Positions 1 through 4,917 of a stretch of 5,668 nucleotides of DNA are shown one piece after another. The notes below the pieces were generated by a model. That model searched no databases. It worked only from the letters and a program-made list of their open reading frames with translations, and was not told where the DNA came from. The position numbers and the translations under genes were made by a program. The stretch comes from Bacteroidaceae bacterium (GTDB lineage: Bacteria > Bacteroidota > Bacteroidia > Bacteroidales > Bacteroidaceae): the NCBI GenBank assembly GCA_021443405.1, contig JABUUA010000047.1:20244-25911 (forward strand), read 5' to 3'. Each line of letters starts with the position of its first letter. Positions within the stretch are counted from its first letter, which is position 1.

Positions 1-242
1 CCCACGCCCAGTTCGTTGGCGATGATGTTCGACAACGTAGTCTTTCCCAGTCCCGGAGGGCCGTGGAGCAACGTATGGTCGAGGGGCTCGCCACGATATT
101 TTGCGGCTTCCACAAAGATGGTAAGGTTGTCCACCACCTTCTGCTGTCCGCTGAAGTCGCCGAAGTGCAGCGGTCGCAGCGCGTTCTCAAAGTCACGCTC
201 CTTCTGGTTTCGCTGTTCGTGTATGTCGAAGTCTTCCTGCAT
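1..242 (-). CDS. ruvB: Holliday junction branch migration DNA helicase RuvB, N-terminal fragment
   Basis: RuvB is the hexameric AAA+ motor that, with RuvA, drives branch migration of Holliday junctions in the cytoplasm before RuvC cuts them. Only the first 80 codons are in the window; the gene runs off the left edge. The translation starts MQEDFDIHEQ, then shows the family signature 'LRPLHFGDFSGQQKVVDNL' (about residues 22-40), followed by 'LDHTLLHGPPGLGKTTLSNI' (about 54-73). This contains the Walker A ATP-binding loop GPPGLGKT at residues 61-68. The ATG at 242 is preferred because the N-terminus fits Bacteroidales RuvB and a candidate promoter -7 element lies just upstream (260-267). The gene is divergent from the exported-protein gene at 416. 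Walker B, sensor motifs and the winged-helix domain lie outside the window, so integrity cannot be judged. From memory, not checked, Bacteroidales often place ruvB beside a polysaccharide flippase gene like the one at 3477. Confidence 0.96.
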   Translation of the reverse strand, partial: MQEDFDIHEQRNQKERDFENALRPLHFGDFSGQQKVVDNLTIFVEAAKYRGEPLDHTLLHGPPGLGKTTLSNIIANELGV

Positions 243-259
243 GATGAAATATTTGTTGG

Positions 260-267
260 CAAAGATA
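260..267 (-). promoter_or_regulatory. Candidate Bacteroidota -7 promoter element for ruvB
   Basis: Read on the minus strand this is TATCTTTG, an exact match to the Bacteroidota primary-sigma -7 consensus TAnnTTTG. It ends 17 nt before the ruvB ATG, which would give a short leader of roughly 10 nt. No good TTTG -33 box is visible at the usual ~19-21 nt spacing; the nearest TTTG on this strand (281-278) is only 10 nt away. The call rests on the -7 match and its position. Confidence 0.5.
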
Positions 268-274
268 CGAATAT

Positions 275-292
275 TTACAAAAAAACTTGTAA
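275..292. repeat. 6-bp inverted repeat, possible operator between divergent promoters
   Basis: TTACAA and TTGTAA are exact reverse complements separated by AAAAAC. The dyad lies between the two divergent -7 candidates and overlaps the plus-strand one. The position suits a dimeric regulator, but an A/T-rich 6+6 dyad can easily arise by chance, and I recognise no specific regulator site in it. Confidence 0.3.
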
Positions 293-297
293 CTTTG
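290..297 (+). promoter_or_regulatory. Candidate -7 element for the exported-protein gene
   Basis: TAACTTTG matches TAnnTTTG. If used, transcription would start near 302-305 and leave a leader of about 110 nt before the ATG at 416. No TTTG box sits at the expected distance upstream (TTTG at 252-255 is much too far), so this is a partial promoter match only. Confidence 0.35.
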
Positions 298-415
298 CTC
301 CATAAAATAGTGTATAGTGTGCCAACTTTAGCCCGCCACACAGCATAAAGAACGGAAACAACTTTTTAGAGAAAAGAATAACTCTACAAATATTATAAAC
401 CTAAAACATCCTTTT

Positions 416-1825
416 ATGAGAAAACTTTTACTCTCTCTCTTCGCGATGATTTGCGCAGTGGGCATGAACGCTCAAGCCACCATCGACTTCAACGACATCG
501 CGGCGCTCGGCATCACGGAAGCCGACTTCACGACTGTTGAGAACGGTCAAAATCTCAACACCTACTACGAAATCACCAGTGGTGAGAACAGTGTCTGCTC
601 TATTGGCAACGCAGAAGTGACCGTGACCATCGCCCAGAACGCCAGCGGAACGACCGCCAAGATTTGGAAGAACACCGACGGCACTTACGAACTGCGTGCC
701 TACAAGCAGCACACCCTGACCATCACGCTGAAGGACGGTTCTGCCTTTACGGCCATCAAGGGCGTTGGCGGCGCACAGCTCGACTACTCGGGCGAAGCCA
801 CGACTTCCTCATCTGCCACTATCTCCGCCACTATCAAAATCAAGTCACTCACCATTACCACCGAGTCTGGTGAAGTGCCTGAAACACCCGAAACGCCCGA
901 AACACCCGTCACACCGGAAGACCCCGACGTACCCGCAGTGACCGCCACCATCGACTTCAACGACCTTGCGTCCATCGGCATCACGGAAGCCGACTTCACT
1001 GAATTTGAGCAGAAGGATGGCTCCATCAACACCTACTACGAAATCACCAGTGGCGAGAACAGCACCGGCAGCGTCGGGAATGCCACCGTGCTCGTGACCA
1101 TTGCCCAGAACGCCGGCACCACGACCGCCAAGATCTGGAAGAACACCAACGGCACCTACGAACTGCGCGCCTACAAACAGCACACCCTGACCATCACCCT
1201 GAAGGACGGCACACCGATTGCCCAGATCAAGGGCGTAGGCGGCACACAACTCGACTACTCAGGCGAGACCAAGAGCGCTGTGGAAATCACTCTCACCGAA
1301 ACAGCCAAGATTAAGTCACTGGCCATCTCATCACAGGCAGGCGACACTCCCGAGCCTCCCACGCCCGAGATACAGACCGTGACCATCGCCGAGGCACTCG
1401 CCATCATCGATGCTCTGAACAATGCCGGCCAGACGAGCGAGCAATACATCCTGGAAGGCACCATCACCAACATTCAGGAAGTTTCTACGGAGTACGGCAA
1501 TGCCACCTTCACCATCAGCGACGGAACCAGCGAAATTCTTATCTTCCGTGCGAAGGACATCGACAACCAAAACTTCACCGACGCCGAAAAGATTAAGGCA
1601 GGCGACAAGGTAAAAGTGCAGGGAAAACTGAAGAAATACGTCAAGGACGACGTAGTGACTCCCGAAGTCACCAACGGCTGGCTGCTGTCCATCAACGAGG
1701 AAGAAACGGCTGTCACCAGCATCACTGCTGACCATCAGTCTCCCATCTTCGACCTCGCAGGCCGCCGCGTGCAGAAGGTCGCCAAGGGCATCTACATCAA
1801 GGACGGTAAGAAAATCCTTTTCTAA
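416..1825 (+). CDS. Exported protein with two tandem beta-rich modules, an OB-fold-like domain and a short C-terminal sorting-like tail
   Basis: The 469-aa product starts with a classic signal peptide: MRKLLLSLF, a hydrophobic core, and likely cleavage after the Ala of 'GMNA', around residues 19-20. Residues 21-127 and 177-284 are two copies of one module, each opening with ATIDFND and ending in DYSGE. Each is followed by a beta-strand segment (to about 151 and 309) containing 'KIKSL'. The modules are predicted beta-sandwich-like and share the stretch 'GTYELRAYKQHTLTITLKDG'. They are joined by a Pro/Glu/Thr linker (about 152-175); a second Pro-rich linker lies at about 310-318. Residues ~320-428 resemble the OB-fold domains of secreted Bacteroidota proteins (ILEGTITNIQ...ATFTISDGTSEILIF...GDKVKVQGKL). 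Residues 443-469 form the tail 'FDLAGRRV...KGIYIKDGKKILF', similar to a shortened type IX secretion sorting domain. No catalytic motif is evident; a surface-binding or adhesion role is only inferred. A strong terminator follows, so it is probably monocistronic. Confidence 0.9.
   Translation: MRKLLLSLFAMICAVGMNAQATIDFNDIAALGITEADFTTVENGQNLNTYYEITSGENSVCSIGNAEVTVTIAQNASGTTAKIWKNTDGTYELRAYKQHTLTITLKDGSAFTAIKGVGGAQLDYSGEATTSSSATISATIKIKSLTITTESGEVPETPETPETPVTPEDPDVPAVTATIDFNDLASIGITEADFTEFEQKDGSINTYYEITSGENSTGSVGNATVLVTIAQNAGTTTAKIWKNTNGTYELRAYKQHTLTITLKDGTPIAQIKGVGGTQLDYSGETKSAVEITLTETAKIKSLAISSQAGDTPEPPTPEIQTVTIAEALAIIDALNNAGQTSEQYILEGTITNIQEVSTEYGNATFTISDGTSEILIFRAKDIDNQNFTDAEKIKAGDKVKVQGKLKKYVKDDVVTPEVTNGWLLSINEEETAVTSITADHQSPIFDLAGRRVQKVAKGIYIKDGKKILF
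476..796 (+). repeat. Module copy 1 of an internal gene duplication
   Basis: This stretch encodes residues 21-127 of the exported protein. It aligns with 944-1267 at an offset of 468 nt, becoming 471 nt after a one-codon indel just before the shared NTYYEI. In the 90-nt block 650-739, aligned to 1121-1210, I count seven differences. Six are synonymous third-position changes and one changes Asp to Asn. Confidence 0.9.
878..931 (+). repeat. 9-bp tandem repeat encoding a Pro-Glu-Thr linker
   Basis: Successive nonamers CCTGAAACA, CCCGAAACG and CCCGAAACA are followed by degenerate copies (CCCGTCACA, CCGGAAGAC, CCCGACGTA). They encode PET-PET-PET-PVT-PED-PDV, an extended linker between the two beta-rich modules. 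The period is a multiple of three, so copy-number change would keep the frame and only alter linker length. Confidence 0.8.
944..1267 (+). repeat. Module copy 2 of an internal gene duplication
   Basis: This stretch encodes residues 177-284 of the exported protein and is the partner of 476-796. Long stretches are identical in protein (TYYEITSGENS; GTYELRAYKQHTLTITLKDG). The nucleotide differences are mostly at third positions, so the modules have been kept alike at the protein level. Confidence 0.9.
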
Positions 1826-1846
1826 TCCCATCCTTTTCATCCATAC

Positions 1847-1881
1847 ACAAGCAGGGCCGCACGGTCCTGCTTGTTGTTTTT
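1847..1881 (+). terminator. Rho-independent terminator of the exported-protein gene
   Basis: ACAAGCAGGGCCG (1847-1859) pairs with CGGTCCTGCTTGT (1862-1874). This gives a 13-bp stem with a single G-U wobble and a minimal loop, followed by a T-rich run (TTGTTGTTTTT counting from the stem's end). It starts 22 nt after the TAA stop at 1823-1825. The strong stem and following U-tract make this a confident intrinsic terminator on the plus strand. Confidence 0.9.
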
Positions 1882-1931
1882 GGGCGCGACACCCAACTTC
1901 GCACCGCAGGTCATCGGGGTGGCGAAAATCA

Positions 1932-1945
1932 GTCACGCGCGTGAC
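1932..1945. repeat. 14-bp perfect palindrome GTCACGCGCGTGAC
   Basis: The sequence equals its own reverse complement over all 14 bases and is GC-rich, in contrast to the A/T-rich repeats that follow it at once. Related CGCGTCAC occurs at 1994-2001, so GTCAC/CGCG words flank the A/T repeats on both sides. It could be a protein-binding site or the end of a dispersed intergenic repeat; no specific binder is recognised. Confidence 0.65.
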
Positions 1946-1951
1946 AAAGCA

Positions 1952-1995
1952 TTTTCTTCTAAGAAAATTTCCGTTTTTTCTAAGAAAAAGTTCCG
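1952..1995. repeat. Tandem ~22-bp A/T-rich direct repeat, each copy with an internal dyad
   Basis: Copy 1 (1952-1973) and copy 2 (1974-1995) share the core TTCTAAGAAAA and both end in TTCCG. Within each copy the core is itself near-palindromic (copy 2: TTTTCT-A-AGAAAA). Together with the palindrome before it, this forms a compact block of about 70 bp. I have an unverified impression that similar blocks occur between genes in Prevotella genomes. Confidence 0.65.
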
Positions 1996-2050
1996 CGTCA
2001 CCTAATAAAATGGTTTTCTACTTCCAGGCGATTCAAAATACCTTGCCCGT

Positions 2051-2073
2051 CAGCGCCTTGCCTTTTGGCGCTG
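2051..2073. repeat. 7-bp stem hairpin, CAGCGCC / GGCGCTG
   Basis: CAGCGCC (2051-2057) and GGCGCTG (2067-2073) are exact reverse complements around a 9-nt loop. There is no U-tract after it on either strand, so it does not look like an intrinsic terminator. Its function is unknown. Confidence 0.45.
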
Positions 2074-2188
2074 TTCCAACCGAAAAAAAGCGCATAACGA
2101 GGGCAACAACGACTGCCTGACGAACTTTATTCCACAGGCCGACACACAAAAAACAAGGCGCGGATGACGAATTTTGGCGCTTTTTTCG

Positions 2189-2196
2189 TACCTTTG
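2189..2196 (+). promoter_or_regulatory. -7 promoter element directly upstream of the spmAB start codon
   Basis: TACCTTTG is an exact match to TAnnTTTG and ends only 4 nt before the ATG at 2201. Transcription from it would start at or within a few nucleotides of that ATG, implying a leaderless or nearly leaderless mRNA. No TTTG -33 box is present at the usual spacing; TTTG at 2173-2176 is only 12 nt upstream. Confidence 0.5.
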
Positions 2197-2200
2197 GAAC

Positions 2201-3430
2201 ATGGTTTTGAATTACATTTGGATTGGGTTCTTCCTGGTGGCCTTCGTGATGGCGCTGGGACAATTGCTAATGGGCAACACCGAAGTGTTCCCCGCCATCA
2301 TGGGAAGCACCTTTGCGTCGGCGCAGACGGCCTTCGAAATCAGTCTGGGACTCACCGGAACGCTGTCCCTGTGGATGGGCGTGATGAAGATTGGCGAACG
2401 GGGCGGACTGGTGGACGCACTGGCCCGAGTGCTCTCTCCCGTCTTCACCCGTCTCTTCCCGGAGATACCGGCGGGGCACCCCGCCTTCGGGCACATCTTC
2501 ATGAACATCAGCGCCAACATGCTCGGTCTCGACAACGCCGCCACCCCGCTGGGCTTGAAAGCCATGGAGGAGATGCAGTCACTGAACCAGCAGAAAGAGC
2601 GGGCGACGAACGCCATGATTATGTTCCTCGTGCTCAACACCAGCGGTCTCACCCTCATCCCCGTGAGCATACTGGTGTACCGCGCACAGATGGGCGCCGC
2701 CCAACCCACCGACGTGTTTATCCCCATTCTGCTGGCCACCACCGTGGCCACACTGGCGGGCATCGTCATCACCAGCCTCTACCAGCGCATCAATCTTCTC
2801 AACCGTGCCATCGTGGGCACGATGTTAGGTCTGTGCCTGTTGGTGAGCGGCGTGATGTGGCTGAGCACGCAAGTGGAGCGCGAGACCATGAATCTCTACA
2901 GCACTTCCATCGCCAACGTGCTCTTGTTCAGCATCATCGTTCTGTTCATTCTGGCCGGTGTGCGCAAGAAGGTGAACGTGTACGAGGCCTTCATCGAGGG
3001 CGCTAAAGGCGGCTTCGAGACGGCGGTGCGCATCATTCCTTACCTCGTGGCCATCTTAGTGGCCATCGGCGTGTTCCGCGCTTCGGGCGCCATGGACATC
3101 GTGGTGGGAGGCCTCACCCGCGGCATCGCCGCCTGCGGATGGAACACCGACTTCGTGGCCGCACTGCCCACCGCCATCATGAAACCGCTGAGCGGCAGCG
3201 GGGCGCGGGGCATGATGGTGGACGCCATGCAGACCTACGGCCCCGACTCCTTCGTCGGTCGTCTCTCGTGCATCTTCCAAGGCGCCACGGACACCACGTT
3301 CTACATCTTGGCCGTCTATTTCGGCTCCGTGGGCGTGCGCAACACCCGCCACGCCGTTTCGGCCGGACTGCTCACCGACATCGTGGGCGTCGTCGCCGCC
3401 ATCGTCGTGGCCTACGCCTTCTTTGGCTGA
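2201..3430 (+). CDS. Fused SpmA-SpmB nucleoside recognition (Gate) domain membrane protein
   Basis: The 409-aa integral membrane protein joins homologues of SpmA and SpmB, which are separate spore-maturation proteins in Firmicutes. The SpmA half (about 1-200) carries 'FPAIMGSTF', 'EISLGLTGTLSLWMGVMKIG' and the hallmark GLDNAATPLGLKAM (109-122). The SpmB half (about 232-409) carries 'AFIEGAKGGFETAVRIIPYL' and the hallmark KPLSGSGARG (328-337), then 'FQGATDTTFYILAVYFGS'. Both halves match nucleoside-recognition/Gate domains, which occur in nucleoside transporters; the real substrate in Bacteroidota is unknown. An in-frame TTG at 2174 would add nine residues. I chose ATG 2201 because MVLNYIWIGFF begins directly at the first hydrophobic helix, as I recall for Bacteroides homologues, and because 2174-2200 overlaps a promoter element. 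Bacteroidota do not sporulate, so the role must differ from spore cortex maturation. The flippase gene follows after 46 bp. Confidence 0.92.
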   Translation: MVLNYIWIGFFLVAFVMALGQLLMGNTEVFPAIMGSTFASAQTAFEISLGLTGTLSLWMGVMKIGERGGLVDALARVLSPVFTRLFPEIPAGHPAFGHIFMNISANMLGLDNAATPLGLKAMEEMQSLNQQKERATNAMIMFLVLNTSGLTLIPVSILVYRAQMGAAQPTDVFIPILLATTVATLAGIVITSLYQRINLLNRAIVGTMLGLCLLVSGVMWLSTQVERETMNLYSTSIANVLLFSIIVLFILAGVRKKVNVYEAFIEGAKGGFETAVRIIPYLVAILVAIGVFRASGAMDIVVGGLTRGIAACGWNTDFVAALPTAIMKPLSGSGARGMMVDAMQTYGPDSFVGRLSCIFQGATDTTFYILAVYFGSVGVRNTRHAVSAGLLTDIVGVVAAIVVAYAFFG

Positions 3431-3476
3431 CCGCTCGCATCGAACCGTCAACACTCATTCATAAAGAAAAACAGTT

Positions 3477-4898
3477 ATGGCAAGTCTTAAATCATTGCTC
3501 AAAGATACGGTCATCTACGGGATGAGCAGCATTGTGGGGCGCTTCCTCAACTACCTGCTCGTGCCCATCTACACGCACTGCATGCCCAAGGAGACCGCCG
3601 ACTACGGCACCAGCGTCAATATGTATGCCTGGGTGGCGCTCATACTCGTGTTCCTCACCTTCGGCATGGAGACCACCATGTTCCGCTTTGCCAACAAGGA
3701 AGGCGAGGAGCCCGACACCGTGTTCTCCACGGCCATGGCCACGGTGGGAGCGCTCACGGTCGTGTTCCTCGGTCTGCTGTTCGGCTTCATGGGCCCCGTC
3801 AGCACGGCGCTGGGCTATGCCGAACACCCCGAGTTTCTGGCCATGATGGCCGTGGTGGTGGCGCAGGACGCCCTGCAGGCCATGCCCTTCTCGTACCTTC
3901 GTTTCCAGAAGCGCCCCATCAAGTTCGCCTCGCTGAAGTTGCTGTTCATCGCGTTCAACATCGCCCTGAACGTGCTGTTCTTCCTCGTGCTCAAGCGCAC
4001 GGAGGTCTTCTACGTGTTCGCCATCAACCTGGCCTGCACCTCGTTCATCACGCTCTTCTTCGTGCCCGACCTGCTGCGCATCCGCTGGAAGTTCGACGGT
4101 GCGCTGCTGCGCCGCATGCTCGCCTACTCGTGGCCGCTGCTCATCCTCGGCGTGGCGGGCATCCTCAACCAGACTTTCGACAAACTTGCGTTCCCGCTCA
4201 TCTACAAGGCCGGCGACGCCACGCAGCAGCTGGGCATCTACGGCGCGTGCGTGAAGGTGGCCATGATTATGGCCATGATTACCCAGGCGTTCCGCTACGC
4301 CTACGAGCCCATGGTGTTCAGCATCGCCAAGGACAAGGACAGCAAGGGCACGTACGCCGTGGGCATGCAGTTCTTCCTGAGTTTCACGTTGCTGGCGTTT
4401 CTGTGCGTGATGGGCTACATCGACATCCTCAAGCGCATCGTCGGCGACTACAGCGAAGGCTTGGCCGTGGTCCCCATCGTGATGGTGGCGGAGATAATGA
4501 TGGGCGTCTATTTCAACCTTTCTTTCTGGTACAAACTCATCGACAAGACCATCTGGGGTGCTTGGTTCTCGCTGGCCGGCTGCGCGGTGCTCATCGGCGT
4601 GAACCTGATTTTCATACCGCAGTATAGTTATATGGCGTGCGCCTGGGCCGGCGTGGCTGGTTACGGAACGGCCATGACGCTGAGCTACCTCGTGGGCCAG
4701 TGGAAGAATCCCATCCCGTATCCCATGAAGAGCATTGCCGTCTATGTGGTGCTGACCGCCGCTTTCTACGCCGTCATGCACCTTATCAGCGGTTGGAGCC
4801 TCGTGCCGAAACTGACCGTCAACACGCTGTTGATAGTCGCCTTCGCCGCGCACATCTATTGGTGGGACATTCGTCCGCGCCGTGCGTCATCTTTGTAA
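3477..4898 (+). CDS. Polysaccharide flippase-like membrane protein (Wzx/MOP superfamily)
   Basis: The 473-aa protein has about 14 predicted transmembrane helices, near residues 12-33, 43-65, 82-108, 117-137, 148-172, 176-197, 216-237, 252-275, 295-315, 329-350, 360-380, 386-407, 417-438 and 447-463. Size, helix count and motifs fit the MOP-superfamily oligosaccharide flippases, which move lipid-linked glycans across the inner membrane. Supporting motifs are the N-terminal 'DTVIYGMSSIVGRFLNYLLV.IYT', 'YGTSVNMYAW' and 'FGMETTMFRFANKE', and the helix-7 'AYSWPLLILGVAGILNQTFDKL'. The substrate cannot be told from sequence; O-antigen, capsule or another envelope glycan are all possible. No glycosyltransferase genes are nearby, so this is not a classic polysaccharide cluster. 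The ATG at 3477 follows an A-rich leader without Shine-Dalgarno. No promoter is evident in the 46-bp gap after spmAB, so co-transcription is likely. Confidence 0.88.
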   Translation: MASLKSLLKDTVIYGMSSIVGRFLNYLLVPIYTHCMPKETADYGTSVNMYAWVALILVFLTFGMETTMFRFANKEGEEPDTVFSTAMATVGALTVVFLGLLFGFMGPVSTALGYAEHPEFLAMMAVVVAQDALQAMPFSYLRFQKRPIKFASLKLLFIAFNIALNVLFFLVLKRTEVFYVFAINLACTSFITLFFVPDLLRIRWKFDGALLRRMLAYSWPLLILGVAGILNQTFDKLAFPLIYKAGDATQQLGIYGACVKVAMIMAMITQAFRYAYEPMVFSIAKDKDSKGTYAVGMQFFLSFTLLAFLCVMGYIDILKRIVGDYSEGLAVVPIVMVAEIMMGVYFNLSFWYKLIDKTIWGAWFSLAGCAVLIGVNLIFIPQYSYMACAWAGVAGYGTAMTLSYLVGQWKNPIPYPMKSIAVYVVLTAAFYAVMHLISGWSLVPKLTVNTLLIVAFAAHIYWWDIRPRRASSL

Positions 4899-4917
4899 AA
4901 GGGAAAAATCCTAAAAA
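4899..4917. other. 19-bp convergent gap between flippase and methyltransferase genes
   Basis: The two stop codons face each other across an A-rich 19-bp gap. No strong hairpin is visible; on the minus strand the gap and the adjoining stop codon read as two T-runs separated by AGGA. Transcripts from either side may therefore overlap the neighbouring gene's 3' end. Confidence 0.5.

Larger units (their letters stand above)
243..415. other. Divergent intergenic region between ruvB and the exported-protein gene
   Basis: This 173-bp A/T-rich region must hold the promoters for both divergent genes. Visible elements are: the minus-strand -7 at 260-267; a plus-strand TAACTTTG at 290-297; an exact 6-bp inverted repeat TTACAA (275-280) / TTGTAA (287-292) with a 6-nt spacer, lying between those two -7 elements; and an exact tandem duplication of ATAGTGT at 307-313 and 314-320. 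The leader directly upstream of the ATG at 416 is A/T-rich with no Shine-Dalgarno sequence, as usual in this phylum. I see no convincing RNA gene here. Confidence 0.6.
1826..2200. other. 375-bp non-coding region rich in small repeats and dyads
   Basis: No credible gene lies here; the open frames that touch it are shadows. After the terminator at 1847-1881 come: an imperfect dyad TTCGCACC (1898-1905) / GGTGGCGAA (1918-1926) with one bulged base; the exact palindrome at 1932-1945; two ~22-bp A/T-rich direct repeats at 1952-1995; a hairpin at 2051-2073; a widely spaced inverted repeat, CGAAAAAAAGCGC (2081-2093) with GCGCTTTTTTCG (2177-2188); a repeated TTTTGGCGCT (2063-2072 and 2172-2181); and the -7 element at 2189-2196. 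The density of symmetric elements suggests regulatory or dispersed-repeat content rather than a decayed gene. Confidence 0.65.

Noticed and set aside
16..348. Plus-strand open frames opposite the ruvB start
   Set aside because: The minus strand encodes an unmistakable RuvB N-terminus with Walker A, so these are antisense shadows.
878..931. Possible CRISPR-like array at the 9-bp repeats
   Set aside because: The repeats are contiguous, in frame, without spacers, and encode a Pro-Glu-Thr linker.
1331..1936. A 201-codon minus-strand open frame overlapping the end of the exported-protein gene
   Set aside because: It lies mostly antisense to a well-supported gene, runs through that gene's terminator and has no recognisable motif.
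2174..2200. TTG at 2174 as the spmAB start, adding nine residues
   Set aside because: These codons overlap the -7 element, and the ATG at 2201 starts directly at the first hydrophobic helix, as remembered for homologues. It is kept as a minor alternative.
2033..2263. A 76-codon minus-strand open frame in the intergenic region
   Set aside because: It overlaps the start of spmAB antisense, includes the dyad elements and shows no family features.
2164..3006. A 280-codon plus-strand open frame out of phase with spmAB
   Set aside because: It is a shadow rich in Arg, His and Gly; the overlapping frame carries the SpmA/SpmB hallmark motifs.
3492..4853. A 453-codon open frame on the minus strand opposite the flippase gene
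   Set aside because: Its translation is dominated by His, Glu, Arg, Val and Gln with no domain or membrane pattern, as expected for the reverse of GC-rich third-position codons. The plus-strand frame has 14 coherent membrane helices and is clearly the real gene.
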